From assembly GCA_001298545.1 (NCBI GenBank), contig LJCX01000031.1, forward strand, positions 496,001 through 560,000: 64,000 bases of DNA, given 5' to 3'. Made by a program: the position numbers and the translations under genes. Positions 33,477-42,390 of the stretch are shown in pieces (within the stretch, counting starts at the first letter, position 1; every line of letters begins with the position of its first letter). The notes beneath the pieces are model-generated. The model saw only the letters and a program-made list of their open reading frames with translations. It was not told where the DNA came from and did no database searches. Source of the DNA: Actinobacteria bacterium OV320. GTDB lineage: Bacteria > Actinomycetota > Actinomycetes > Streptomycetales > Streptomycetaceae.

Positions 33477-34022
33477 ATGGAAACGCCCCCGCCGACCACC
33501 CCGCGCACCGAGCCCACCGACGCGGACGTCGAGGCCTTCAAGCAGCAGCTCGGACGGCCGCCGCGCGGTCTGCGCGCGATCGCGCACCGCTGCCCGTGCG
33601 GTGAGCCGGACGTCGTGGAGACGGCCCCCCGCCTGCCCGACGGCACACCCTTCCCGACGCTGTACTACCTGACGTGCCCGAAGGCCAACTCGGCCATCGG
33701 CACGCTCGAGGCGAACGGCGTGATGAAGGAGATGACGGAGCGGCTCCAGGCCGACCCGGAGCTGGCCGCCGCCTACCGTGCCGCGCACGAGGACTACATC
33801 CGGCGCCGGGACGAGATCGAGGAACTGAAGAACTTCCCCAGCGCGGGCGGCATGCCGGACCGGGTGAAGTGCCTGCACGTGCTCGTCGCGCACTCCCTGG
33901 CGGCCGGCCCGGGCGTGAACCCCCTCGGCGACGAGGCTCTGGAGATGCTCCCGCAGTGGTGGCGCAAGGGCACGTGTGTGGCGCCGGTCGAGCGGGACGA
34001 CGCGAAGGCGGCCGCCCGGTGA
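33477..34022 (+). CDS. DUF501 domain protein
   Basis: A 181-residue cytoplasmic protein of the DUF501 family: DVEAFKQQLGRPPRGLRAIA, HRCPCGEPDVVETAPRLPDG, FPTLYYLTCPKANSAIGTLE, and GGMPDRVKCLHVLVAHSLAAG. Conserved Cys/His residues (CPCG, TCPK, KCLHVLVAH) suggest a metal or redox site. The family is nearly always next to eno, divIC and ppx in actinobacteria; its biochemical role is not known to me. The stop overlaps the Ppx gene start (GTGA). Confidence 0.9.
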   Translation: METPPPTTPRTEPTDADVEAFKQQLGRPPRGLRAIAHRCPCGEPDVVETAPRLPDGTPFPTLYYLTCPKANSAIGTLEANGVMKEMTERLQADPELAAAYRAAHEDYIRRRDEIEELKNFPSAGGMPDRVKCLHVLVAHSLAAGPGVNPLGDEALEMLPQWWRKGTCVAPVERDDAKAAAR

Positions 34023-34960
34023 CCCGGGTCGCCGCCGTCGACTGCGGTACGAACTCGATCCGCCTCCTCGTCGCCGACGCCGACCCGGAGACCGGCGAGC
34101 TGGTCGACCTGGACCGCCGGATGACGATCGTCCGTCTCGGCCAGGGCGTCGACCGCACCGGACGGCTCGCCCCCGAGGCGCTGGAGCGGACCTTCGCGGC
34201 CTGCCGGGAGTACGCGGCCGCCATCAAGGAGTACGGCGCGCAGCGACTGCGCTTCGTCGCCACCTCCGCCTCCCGGGACGCGGAGAACCGGGACGAGTTC
34301 GTGCGCGGGGTGCTGGACATCCTCGGCGTCGAGCCCGAGGTCATCACCGGCGACCAGGAGGCCGAGTTCTCCTTCACCGGCGCCACGAAGGAACTCGAGG
34401 GGCGCGCCGACCTGGCCAAGCCCTTCCTGGTGGTGGACATCGGCGGCGGCTCGACCGAGTTCGTGGTCGGCGACGACCGGGTGCGTGCCGCGCGCTCCGT
34501 CGACGTGGGCTGCGTACGGATGACGGAGCGGCACCTGGTCGTGGACGGGAAGGTCACCGACCCGCCCACCGCCGGGCAGATCGCCGCGATGCGCGCCGAC
34601 ATCGAGGCCGCCCTCGACCTCGCCGAGCGGACGGTCCCGCTGCGCGAGGCGCACACCCTGGTCGGCCTGGCCGGCTCGGTGACGACGGTCGCGGCGATCG
34701 CCCTGGGGCTGGACGCGTACGACTCCACGAAGATCCACCATGCGCGGATCGGTCTCGACCGGGTCAGGAGCATCAGCGACGACCTTCTCCGGGCCACCCA
34801 CGAACAGCGCGCGGCGCATCGGGCGATGCACCCGGGCCGGGTGGACGTGATCGCGGCGGGCGCGCTCGTCCTGCTGGCGATCATGGAGCGGATCGGCGCG
34901 CAGGAGGTCGTCGTGAGCGAGCACGACATCCTCGACGGCATCGCCTGGTCGATCGCGTGA
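34019..34960 (+). CDS. Ppx/GppA family phosphatase
   Basis: A 313-residue ASKHA-fold phosphatase, cytoplasmic. Nucleotide/phosphate-binding motifs are VAAVDCGTNSIRLLVAD, RFVATSASRDAENRDEF, VVDIGGGSTEFVVG and VGLAGSVTTVAA. Members hydrolyse polyphosphate or remove the gamma phosphate of pppGpp. Only the two core domains are present, without the C-terminal extension of long Ppx proteins, as in other actinobacterial short forms. The GTG start overlaps the DUF501 stop, so the genes are translationally coupled. Confidence 0.92.
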   Translation: MTRVAAVDCGTNSIRLLVADADPETGELVDLDRRMTIVRLGQGVDRTGRLAPEALERTFAACREYAAAIKEYGAQRLRFVATSASRDAENRDEFVRGVLDILGVEPEVITGDQEAEFSFTGATKELEGRADLAKPFLVVDIGGGSTEFVVGDDRVRAARSVDVGCVRMTERHLVVDGKVTDPPTAGQIAAMRADIEAALDLAERTVPLREAHTLVGLAGSVTTVAAIALGLDAYDSTKIHHARIGLDRVRSISDDLLRATHEQRAAHRAMHPGRVDVIAAGALVLLAIMERIGAQEVVVSEHDILDGIAWSIA

Positions 34961-35018
34961 GCTCGGCGGACCCGCTACTTGCACTCTGCTGAGCAGGCAG
35001 GATGCGCGTATGAGCAGA

Positions 35019-35046
35019 CCCGAGGGGCCCTTCGTGGCCCCTCGGG
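35019..35046 (+). terminator. hairpin terminator after ppx
   Basis: CCCGAGGGGCC and its perfect complement around the loop CTTCGT, 58 bases after the stop. No T-tract. Confidence 0.75.
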
Positions 35047-35077
35047 CGCGTTCCGGAGGCACCCCCTCGGGAAAGTT

Positions 35078-35173
35078 CGTGAAGTTCTTCACAAGGAATT
35101 CGGCCCTGTCGGAGGACAGAGGCGTCTGCGTTGACCCTTCCGGGGGCCCAGCACCCCTGTGAACGTGTTCAAA
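35078..35173 (+). promoter_or_regulatory. two Rex-like operators upstream of ndh
   Basis: Two sites match the redox-repressor Rex pattern TGTGAA-N4-TTCACA. CGTGAAGTTCTTCACA (35078-35093) differs at one outer base, and TGTGAACGTGTTCAAA (35158-35173) differs at two bases in the right arm. They lie 336 and 256 bases before the ndh start. Rex senses NADH/NAD+ and represses respiratory genes in Streptomyces, so control of an NADH dehydrogenase is logical; binding is inferred. A TTGACA at 35270 may belong to another promoter. Confidence 0.6.
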
Positions 35174-35413
35174 AGAGGCGCGCGCGGACTTATCGCGAAG
35201 GTCCGGGGAGGGTGTCTCCGGGGCCCCTCACGAAGCCCTCCCGAGCCCGGAGAGGCAGCTCACGAGGCATTGACAACGCCATGCCCTACACGCTGGTTCC
35301 CGCTCCGCGCCATGACGTGGATCACGCGGGCCGCGGAGGATAGCACACACCCCCGGGAAGCTTGTGAAGGGGCGCACGAGCGACCCCCCTCGAGCGGGTG
35401 GATACTCGATGGC

Positions 35414-36808
35414 ATGAGCACCACGGAGCGTCCCAGGATCCTCGTAGTAGGCGGTGGGTACGTAGGCCTGTACGCAGCTCGGCGCATCATGAAGAAGATG
35501 CGCTACGGCGAGGCGACCGTCACGGTCGTCGACCCCCGGTCGTACATGACCTACCAGCCCTTCCTCCCCGAAACCGCCGCCGGCAACATCTCCCCGCGCC
35601 ACGTCGTCGTCCCGCTGCGACGCGTGCTGCCCAAGGCGGAGGTCCTCACCGGCCGGGTCACCACCATCGACCAGGACCGCAAGGTCGCCACGATCGCGCC
35701 GCTGGTCGGCGAGGCGTACGAGCTGCCCTTCGACTACCTGGTGATCGCGCTCGGCGCGGTCTCCCGCACCTTCCCGATCCCCGGCCTCGCCGAACAGGGC
35801 ATCGGTATGAAGGGTGTCGAGGAGGCCATCGGCCTGCGCAACCACGTCCTCGAGCAGCTCGACAAGGCCGACTCCACGACGGACGAGGAGATCCGCCGCA
35901 AGGCGCTCACCTTCGTCTTCATCGGCGGCGGTTTCGCCGGTGCGGAGACCATCGGTGAGGTCGAGGACCTGGCCCGGGACGCGGCCAAGTACTACAAGAC
36001 GGTGTCCCGCGAGGACATGCGCTTCATCCTCGTCGACGCCGCCGACAAGATCCTTCCCGAGGTCGGCCCCAAGCTGGGCCAGTACGGCAAGGAGCACCTC
36101 GAGGGCCGCGGTGTGGAGATCTACCTCTCCACCTCCATGGACTCCTGCGTCGACGGTCACGTGGTGCTGAAGAACGGCCTCGAGGTCGACTCCAACACCA
36201 TCGTGTGGACGGCCGGCGTCAAGCCCAACCCGGTGCTGGCCCGTTACGGCCTGCCGCTGGGCCCGCGCGGTCACGTCGACACGGCCCCGACCCTCCAGGT
36301 CCAGGGCACCGACTACATCTGGGCCGCCGGCGACAACGCCCAGGTCCCGGACGTCGCCGCCCGCAAGGCCGGCGTCGAGAACGCCTGGTGCCCGCCGAAC
36401 GCGCAGCACGCGCTGCGGCAGGCCAAGGTCCTCGGCGACAACGTGATCTCCGGTATGCGGGGCTTCCCGCAGAAGGAGTACTCGCACGCCAACAAGGGTG
36501 CGGTGGCGGGCCTCGGCCTCCACAAGGGCGTCGCGATGATCGTCATGGGCAAGATGAAGATCAAGGTCAAGGGCCGCCTCGCCTGGTACATGCACCGCGG
36601 CTACCACGGCATGGCGATGCCGACGTGGAACCGTAAGATCCGGGTCTTCGCCGACTGGACGCTCGGCATGTTCCTCAAGCGCGAGGTCGTGGCGCTGGGT
36701 GCGCTGGAGTCCCCGCGCGAGGAGTTCTACGAGGCCGCGAAGCCGGCGCCGGTCGCCGCGAAGCCGGCCGCCGAGAAGACCGAGAACGAGAAGGCCAAGG
36801 CCTCCTGA
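35414..36808 (+). CDS. ndh: type II NADH dehydrogenase
   Basis: A 464-residue FAD-dependent, non-proton-pumping NADH:menaquinone oxidoreductase bound to the inner face of the membrane. The FAD site is ILVVGGGYVGLYAARRI; the NAD site is LTFVFIGGGFAGAETIGEVED. AAGDNAQVPD contacts FAD. The C-terminal WYMHRGYHGMAMPTWNRKIR and a hydrophobic FADWTLGMFLKR segment anchor it to the membrane. A lysine/alanine tail ends it. The ATG at 35414 starts MSTTERPRILVVGG; a GATACT -10-like element lies 7 bases upstream, so the message may be leaderless. Two Rex-like sites are upstream. Confidence 0.92.
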   Translation: MSTTERPRILVVGGGYVGLYAARRIMKKMRYGEATVTVVDPRSYMTYQPFLPETAAGNISPRHVVVPLRRVLPKAEVLTGRVTTIDQDRKVATIAPLVGEAYELPFDYLVIALGAVSRTFPIPGLAEQGIGMKGVEEAIGLRNHVLEQLDKADSTTDEEIRRKALTFVFIGGGFAGAETIGEVEDLARDAAKYYKTVSREDMRFILVDAADKILPEVGPKLGQYGKEHLEGRGVEIYLSTSMDSCVDGHVVLKNGLEVDSNTIVWTAGVKPNPVLARYGLPLGPRGHVDTAPTLQVQGTDYIWAAGDNAQVPDVAARKAGVENAWCPPNAQHALRQAKVLGDNVISGMRGFPQKEYSHANKGAVAGLGLHKGVAMIVMGKMKIKVKGRLAWYMHRGYHGMAMPTWNRKIRVFADWTLGMFLKREVVALGALESPREEFYEAAKPAPVAAKPAAEKTENEKAKAS

Positions 36809-36812
36809 CCCT

Positions 36813-36871
36813 CGGTCACCCGACCTGCGGTCATCCGGCTCCGGTCACCTGACCTCGGGTCACCCGACCTC
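36813..36871. repeat. four degenerate 15-bp repeats after ndh
   Basis: Units such as CGGTCACCCGACCTG and CGGTCACCTGACCTC follow the ndh stop by 4 bases; one unit is 14 bases. They precede the terminator at 36905. Confidence 0.7.
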
Positions 36872-36904
36872 CGGCCTCCGGGCCGACGGTCACCGAAACA
36901 CCCC

Positions 36905-36946
36905 CGAAGGGGCCGTCCGCCATCCGTGGTGCGGACGGCCCCTTCG
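36905..36946 (+). terminator. strong hairpin terminator after ndh
   Basis: A perfect 16-bp stem, CGAAGGGGCCGTCCGC with its complement, and a 10-base loop. It lies about 95 bases after the ndh stop. Confidence 0.85.
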
Positions 36947-36973
36947 GCGTGTGTCCGTCCCACCGCCGGGCGG

Positions 36974-36996
36974 CACGTGTTACATACATGTATTTT
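36974..36996 (+). promoter_or_regulatory. A+T-rich palindrome in cfa promoter region
   Basis: TACAT-AC-ATGTA (36981-36992) inside CGTGTTACATACATGTATTT stands out from the GC-rich surroundings. It lies about 105 bases before the cfa start and is a likely operator or promoter core. Confidence 0.5.
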
Positions 36997-37094
36997 GCCG
37001 AGCCGTGACGGCCGCGCGGGACTGGACGGCGCGCTCTTCCGTGTTTACGTGGTGTCAGGACATTGCGGGATCACCCGTCACGGAGGTGTGCATC

Positions 37095-38384
37095 ATGGCT
37101 GACGCCGCGCCGCGGCTCCATGCCCTCGTCGAACAGTTGCTGGGAGCCCCCTTCCCGGTGCGCGTCCGCGCCTGGGACGGTTCGCAGGCGGGCCCGCCTG
37201 ACGCGCCGACCCTGGTGGTACGCAATCGCCGGGCCCTGCGCCGGCTCCTCTTCAAGCCCGGTGAACTCGGCCTCGCCCGCGCCTGGGTGTCCGGCGACCT
37301 GGCCGTCGAGGGGGACCTGTACACCGCTCTCGATCTGCTCTCCGGTCTGATCTGGCAGCGCGGCGAGGACGCCCGTACGCTCGGCCGGGCGCTGCGCGAC
37401 CCGGACTTCCGTGCGGCGGTGCGCGGCCTGCTGAAACTCGCCGGACCGCCGCTGCCGCCCGCCCCGCCGGGTGAAGAGGTCCGCCGGACCGGACACCTCC
37501 ACACCCGGCGCACCGACCGACGCGCCATCAGCCACCACTACGACGTCGGCAACGACTTCTACGCGCTCGTCCTCGGCCCGTCCATGGTCTACTCGTGCGC
37601 CTACTGGGAGTCCGGGGACAGCACCCTCGAACTCGCCCAGCGCGACAAGCTCGAACTCGTCTGCCGCAAGCTGGACCTGAGAGCGGGGTCGCGGCTGCTG
37701 GACGTCGGCTGCGGCTGGGGCTCCCTCGCCGTCCACGCGGCCCGCGAGCACGGCGCGACCGTCGTCGGGATCACCCTCTCCCAGGAGCAGGCGGCGTTCG
37801 CCCGCAAGCGCGTCGCCGACGCCGGGCTCACCGACAAGGTCGAGATCCGCGTCCAGGACTACCGGGACGTCACCGACGGGCCGTTCGACGCGGTCTCCTC
37901 CATCGGCATGGCGGAACACGTCGGCTCCGAGAGGTACCTGGAGTACGCGCAGGTCCTGTTCGCGCTGCTCCGGCCCGGCGGCCGGCTGCTCAACCACCAG
38001 ATCGCCCGCCGTCCGCAGCGCGACGAGTCGGCGTACGGCGTGGACGCGTTCATCGACGCCTATGTCTTCCCGGACGGCGAGCTCGCCCCCGTCGGCACCA
38101 CGGTCGGCCAGCTCGAACGCGCGGGCTTCGAGGTCCGTGACGTCGAGTCGATCCGCGAGCACTACGCCCTCACCCTGCGCCGCTGGGTCGCCCGGCTGGA
38201 GGCCGGCTGGGACCGGGCCGTCCACCTGACCAGCCCCGGTCGCGCCCGGGTCTGGCGGCTCTACATGGCCGCCTCCGCCGTCGCCTTCGAACGCAACCAG
38301 ATCGGCGTCAACCAGGTCCTGGCCGTGCGGACCCCCGGGTCGGGCGACTCCGGGATGCCGTTGCGCGCCCGCACCTGGAACTGA
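37095..38384 (+). CDS. cfa: cyclopropane-fatty-acyl-phospholipid synthase family
   Basis: A 429-residue SAM-dependent enzyme that adds a methylene bridge to unsaturated acyl chains of membrane phospholipids. An N-terminal lipid-binding part (LLFKPGELGLARAWVSGDLAVEGD) precedes the catalytic domain: SHHYDVGNDFYALVLGPSMVYSCAYW, SAM motif LLDVGCGWGSLAVHAAREHG, GITLSQEQAAFARKR, and MAEHVGSERYLEY. The C-terminus, SAVAFERNQIGVNQVLAV, is typical. The ATG at 37095 has a GGAGGTG site 7 bases upstream. Monocistronic; a convergent ABC operon follows, separated by a GC hairpin. Confidence 0.9.
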   Translation: MADAAPRLHALVEQLLGAPFPVRVRAWDGSQAGPPDAPTLVVRNRRALRRLLFKPGELGLARAWVSGDLAVEGDLYTALDLLSGLIWQRGEDARTLGRALRDPDFRAAVRGLLKLAGPPLPPAPPGEEVRRTGHLHTRRTDRRAISHHYDVGNDFYALVLGPSMVYSCAYWESGDSTLELAQRDKLELVCRKLDLRAGSRLLDVGCGWGSLAVHAAREHGATVVGITLSQEQAAFARKRVADAGLTDKVEIRVQDYRDVTDGPFDAVSSIGMAEHVGSERYLEYAQVLFALLRPGGRLLNHQIARRPQRDESAYGVDAFIDAYVFPDGELAPVGTTVGQLERAGFEVRDVESIREHYALTLRRWVARLEAGWDRAVHLTSPGRARVWRLYMAASAVAFERNQIGVNQVLAVRTPGSGDSGMPLRARTWN

Positions 38385-38402
38385 CGGCCGCCCGACGCAC
38401 GA

Positions 38403-38433
38403 GGGGCCCCGCCGCGGCACGCGACGGGGCCCC
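38403..38433. terminator. bidirectional hairpin between convergent genes
   Basis: GGGGCCCCG and its complement around a 13-base loop, in the 63-bp gap between the cfa and ABC permease stops. Confidence 0.65.
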
Positions 38434-38447
38434 GAACCGGTCCTGTC

Positions 38448-40976
38448 CTACTCGGACTTGATCGCGGCCAGCATGTTCAGGCGCGACGCCCGCCGGGCCG
38501 GCCACAGCGCGGCCAGGATGCCCACCCCGGCGGCCAGCAGCAGGAACACCGCCATCCGGGCCCACGGCACGACCAGTTCGTACGTCGGCATGCTGGTGCC
38601 GAGCAGCTCACCGGCGGCCCAGCCGAAGAACACGCCCAGGCCGATGCCGAGCACCCCGCCGAAGAGCGAGATCACCAGGGACTCCAGCCGGACCATCTGC
38701 TTGACCGAGCGCCGGTCCAGGCCGATGGCCCGCAGCATGCCGATCTCCTGGGACCGTTCGAAGACCGACATCGCGAGGGTGTTGATGACGCCGAGGACCG
38801 CGACGATCACGGCCATCGCGAGCAGCCCGTAGAGCATGTTCAGCATCAGCGTGAACATCTTCGCGACCTCGTCGGAGAGGTCCTGCTTGCTCTGGACCTT
38901 GATGGCCGGGTTGGCGCCGAGGGCCTTCTCCAGCCGGTCCTTCGTGGCGTCCGAGGTGCCGCCGGACGTCTTGACCATGACCCGCATGTCGGCCGGCTCG
39001 GCCAGGTGCGGGGTGAGGGCGGCGTTGTCCAGCAGGATGCCCTCGATCAGCTCGTTGCCCTCGTAGACCCCGGAGACCGTCAGCTGCTGCTTCTTGCCGT
39101 CCTCGTAGTTCACCGTGAAGGACGAGCCGGCCTTCCAGCCGTGGGACTCGGCGGTGGCGTCGTCGACGACGACCTGCCCGCCGCCCACCTCGAAGGAGCC
39201 GGCCTCGACCTCGAGGTCGGTCAGAGCGCCGATGGTGGAGCCGGTGACGCCGGTGAGGTACTCGGTCGTGCCGTCGATCCGGCCGGGCGCGTTGCGCATC
39301 GGGCTGGTGGCGGTGACCCCGTCGGTGGCCTTCAGCTTCTCGTCGATGTCGGCCGAGAGTTCGTTGCCGTTCGCCATCGACACGACGTAGTCGGCCCGGA
39401 TCGCGGAGGACGCCATCTTGTCGATGGACTTCTGCAGGCTGCCCGCCATCACCGTCATACCGGTGATCAGGGTCAGACCGATCATCAGCGCGGACGCCGT
39501 GGCCGCCGTACGGCGCGGGTTGCGCACCGAGTTCTGCCGGGCCAGCTTGCCGGACACCCCGAAGATCCGCAGGACGGGCGCGGCGGCCCCGATCAGCGGA
39601 CGGGACAGCAGCGGGGTCAGGATGAAGACGCCGATGATGAGCAGGACCGCGCCGAGACCCATCGGGGCCTGGCCGTCCGAGCCGCTCATCGTCGTCGCGG
39701 CCAGGACCACGGCGACGCCCGCCGCCGAGAACAGCGCGCCCAGCGTGTTGCGCAGCACCAGCGACTTGGTGCTCGCGGTGGCGTGCACACTGCTCATCGC
39801 GGCGACCGGCGGGATCTTCGCGGCCCGGCGGCCGGGCAGCCAGGCCGCCAGCATGGTGATGACGACGCCGACGACGAGGGCGGCGGCGACCGTGCCGCCC
39901 GAGACGACGAGCGGTCCGTCGGGGACGGTCGCCCCGAGCGTCCCCAGCAGCGAGCGCAGCCCGGCCCCGATGCCGACACCGGCGATCAGACCGGTCACCC
40001 CGGCGACCGTGCCGACGACGAACGCCTCGATCAGCACCGACCGCGTGACCTGCCGGCGGGAGGCGCCGACGGCCCGCATCAGGGCGAGTTCCTTGGTGCG
40101 CTGGGCGACCAGCATGGTGAAGGTGTTGGCGATGATGAAGGTGCCGACGAACAGCGCGATCCCGGCGAAGACCAGCAGACCCTGCTTCATCCCGCTCATC
40201 GAGGCGGCGATCATCTCCGCCTGGTCGTCCGCGAGTTGCTTGCCGGTCTCGGTCTCGACCCGGTCCTTGGGCAGGGCGCTGTCCAGGGCGGACTTCAGGG
40301 CGCTCTGCGAGGTCCCGGCGGCGGCCCGGACGTCGATCTCGTCGTAGGTGCCGGTCTTGCCGAAGAGGGTCTGCGCGGTCGCCGTGTCGAACAGGGCGAG
40401 GCTGCCGCCGGCCGCGACGTTGCCGTCGTCGGTGGTGAAGATGCCGGTGATCTTCGGGGTGAGGACGGGGCCGTCGACGGAGATCCGTACGGTGTCGCCG
40501 ACCTTGTACCCGGCCCGCTCGGCCGTCCGGGAGTCGATGACGACCTCGTCGGCGCCGCTCGGCGCGTGCCCGGTGGTGAGCGGGTACCGGGCGTCCTTGG
40601 CACCCCAGTAGTTGCCGCCCTGCGACTGGAAGCCGCCGCCGACGAGCTTGCCGTCCTTGTCGGCGATGGCGGTGAAGCCGTTGACGACGCCGATGGCGGA
40701 CGCGGCGCCCGGCACCTTCGCGCTCTGCTCCAGCAGCGCCTGGGTCAGCTCGGGCGTCTTGACGATGCGGTCGCCGACGTCGTCCTGGACCTCGGCGGTG
40801 ACGGCGACGTCGACCTGGTCGAAGCCCTTGGCGGAGCTCTTCTGCAGGGCGCCGGAAAGGGTGTTGGTGAAGACCAGGGTCCCCGACACGAAGGCCACGC
40901 CGAGCATCACGGCGAGCACGGTCATCAGGAGCCGGGCCTTGTGCGCGAGTACGTTGCGCAAGGCGGTACGGAACAT
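38448..40976 (-). CDS. MacB/FtsX-family ABC transporter permease
   Basis: An 842-residue membrane protein with two FtsX domains. It has a first helix (RLLMTVLAVMLGVAFVSGTLV), a large extracellular domain, TKELALMRAVGASRRQVTRSV after the first helix group, then a second half ending in SQEIGMLRAIGLDRRSVKQMVR and the last helix with ALWPARRASRLNMLAAIKSE. It is equal in plan to the permease at 9743-12322. The ATPase gene lies 50 bp upstream. The ribosome site is weak (GAGAAG). Export of an unknown, probably envelope-related substrate is inferred. Confidence 0.9.
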   Translation of the reverse strand: MFRTALRNVLAHKARLLMTVLAVMLGVAFVSGTLVFTNTLSGALQKSSAKGFDQVDVAVTAEVQDDVGDRIVKTPELTQALLEQSAKVPGAASAIGVVNGFTAIADKDGKLVGGGFQSQGGNYWGAKDARYPLTTGHAPSGADEVVIDSRTAERAGYKVGDTVRISVDGPVLTPKITGIFTTDDGNVAAGGSLALFDTATAQTLFGKTGTYDEIDVRAAAGTSQSALKSALDSALPKDRVETETGKQLADDQAEMIAASMSGMKQGLLVFAGIALFVGTFIIANTFTMLVAQRTKELALMRAVGASRRQVTRSVLIEAFVVGTVAGVTGLIAGVGIGAGLRSLLGTLGATVPDGPLVVSGGTVAAALVVGVVITMLAAWLPGRRAAKIPPVAAMSSVHATASTKSLVLRNTLGALFSAAGVAVVLAATTMSGSDGQAPMGLGAVLLIIGVFILTPLLSRPLIGAAAPVLRIFGVSGKLARQNSVRNPRRTAATASALMIGLTLITGMTVMAGSLQKSIDKMASSAIRADYVVSMANGNELSADIDEKLKATDGVTATSPMRNAPGRIDGTTEYLTGVTGSTIGALTDLEVEAGSFEVGGGQVVVDDATAESHGWKAGSSFTVNYEDGKKQQLTVSGVYEGNELIEGILLDNAALTPHLAEPADMRVMVKTSGGTSDATKDRLEKALGANPAIKVQSKQDLSDEVAKMFTLMLNMLYGLLAMAVIVAVLGVINTLAMSVFERSQEIGMLRAIGLDRRSVKQMVRLESLVISLFGGVLGIGLGVFFGWAAGELLGTSMPTYELVVPWARMAVFLLLAAGVGILAALWPARRASRLNMLAAIKSE

Positions 40977-41026
40977 GGGTTCTTCTCAGTCCTGCTCGTC
41001 GGCGAGCGGTCGGTCCCGGTGGGGGA

Positions 41027-41797
41027 TCAGCTGGTGCGGCCCTTGGCGTCGAACTGCTTCATCCGGTCGAGCACCGAGTCGGCCGTCGGGCCGTACACCT
41101 CGTCGACGATCCGCCCGTCCGCCAGGAAGATCACCCGGTCCGCGTAGGCCGCCGCCACCGGGTCGTGGGTCACCATGACCACCGTCTGTCCCAGCTCCCG
41201 CACCGAGTTGCGCAGGAAGCCCAGCACCTCGGCGCCCGAACGCGAGTCGAGGTTTCCGGTCGGTTCGTCACCGAAGATGATGTCGGGCCGGGAGGCGAGG
41301 GCGCGGGCGACGGCTACCCGCTGCTGCTGACCGCCGGAGAGCTGCGAGGGCCGGTGGCTCAGCCGGTCGGCGAGCCCCACCATCCGGATGACCTTTTCCA
41401 GCCACTCCTTGTCCGGCTTACGCCCCGCGATGTCCATCGGGAGCGTGATGTTCTCGATCGCCGTCAGTGTCGGCAGCAGGTTGAACGCCTGGAAGATGAA
41501 CCCGATCTTGTCCCGGCGCAACTTGGTGAGCTGCTTGTCCTTCAGCGCGCCGAGCTCGGTGTCACCGATGCGCACCGAGCCGGAGGAGAAGCTGTCGAGG
41601 CCCGCCACGCAGTGCATCAGCGTGGACTTGCCGGAGCCGGACGGCCCCATGATCGCGGTGAACTCGGCCTGCCGGAAGTCGACCGAGACCCGGTCCAGAG
41701 CGACCACCTGGGTCTCGCCCTGTCCGTAGATCTTCGACAGGTCCGTGGCGCGTGCGGCCACGGCGGTGGTCCGTTCGGCGAGGGGGCTGGTGGTCAC
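41027..41797 (-). CDS. MacB-like ABC transporter ATP-binding protein
   Basis: A 256-residue ATPase with all motifs: GPSGSGKSTL, FIFQAFNLLPTL, LSGGQQQRVAVARAL, IIFGDEPTGNLDS and MVTHDP. The GTG start at 41797 follows a CAGGAG site. It is very close to the ATPase at 8958-9746, including LPMDIAGRKPDK and the C-terminal VLDRMK-FDA-GRTS, so the two pairs probably arose by duplication. Here the pair is on the minus strand and not overlapping. A dyad at 41912 may control it. Confidence 0.92.
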   Translation of the reverse strand: MTTSPLAERTTAVAARATDLSKIYGQGETQVVALDRVSVDFRQAEFTAIMGPSGSGKSTLMHCVAGLDSFSSGSVRIGDTELGALKDKQLTKLRRDKIGFIFQAFNLLPTLTAIENITLPMDIAGRKPDKEWLEKVIRMVGLADRLSHRPSQLSGGQQQRVAVARALASRPDIIFGDEPTGNLDSRSGAEVLGFLRNSVRELGQTVVMVTHDPVAAAYADRVIFLADGRIVDEVYGPTADSVLDRMKQFDAKGRTS

Positions 41798-41911
41798 GGG
41801 CGTGGCTCCTGACGGGACGACGGCAAGTCTTGGGGACGTGAACCATCGTCCTGGCCGCCGACGGCCCTGTAGTCACCCGCTGTTCCGGTTCCGAGGGCAG
41901 ACTCGGGTCGG

Positions 41912-41926
41912 ACGGCGGACCGCCGT
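41912..41926. promoter_or_regulatory. 15-bp dyad upstream of second ABC exporter
   Basis: ACGGCGG-A-CCGCCGT, a perfect dyad 115 bases before the ATPase start, in the 390-bp gap that also holds the bldA promoter. A candidate operator. The rest of the gap shows no gene. Confidence 0.4.
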
Positions 41927-42188
41927 GTCATACCTGGGGATGACGCCCGCCCCTGAGGGTCGGCTCGTCAAGAACCGGTGGAGCAACCTCGTTCGGACGG
42001 TGAAATTCCGTCATTCCGCGTACGCAAGCGGGTGCCGCGCGCGAGGCTACTGGCAAGTGCAGATGGCGAGTTCCAGGTGCTGATGCACCCTCAGACGTCA
42101 ATAAAATAAGACAACATCGGTCCGCTGTTCCGCTGTTCGAGGGACGGATCCCGATAGGGTCGGAAGCTCCAACGGAGCCGTCAGGCCT

Positions 42189-42272
42189 GCCCAGATGGTG
42201 GAATGCAGACACGGCGAGCTTAAACCTCGCTGCCCCTTCGCGGGCGTGCCGGTTCAAGTCCGGCTCTGGGCA
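42189..42272 (+). tRNA. bldA: tRNA-Leu(UAA), bldA
   Basis: A complete 84-nt class II tRNA. Acceptor stem GCCCAGA pairs with TCTGGGC, the D-stem is GTG/CAC, the anticodon stem GCGAG/CTCGC encloses the loop CTTAAAC with anticodon TAA, there is a long variable arm with a TTCG loop, and the T-arm is GCCGG-TTCAAGT-CCGGC. The discriminator base is A and CCA is not encoded. Reading UUA, the rare leucine codon in Streptomyces, this is the developmental regulator gene bldA. Upstream is an A+T-rich stretch (42100-42118) and a TAGGGT -10-like box at 42155-42160. Confidence 0.93.
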
Positions 42273-42390
42273 CTTCCGACGTCTCGGCGATCGCTGCATC
42301 CTCCATCGAGGCATTGACCGCCGTGGCGGTCGGCCCCTTCGTCGCCCGTGCCTCGCCCGTGCCTCGCCCTGCCTCTCGGCGTTCCGACCG

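Noticed and set aside
39006..41147. Long plus-strand open frame opposite the second ABC permease
   Set aside because: The permease and ATPase on the minus strand have clear motifs; the plus frame has none and is a codon-bias artefact.
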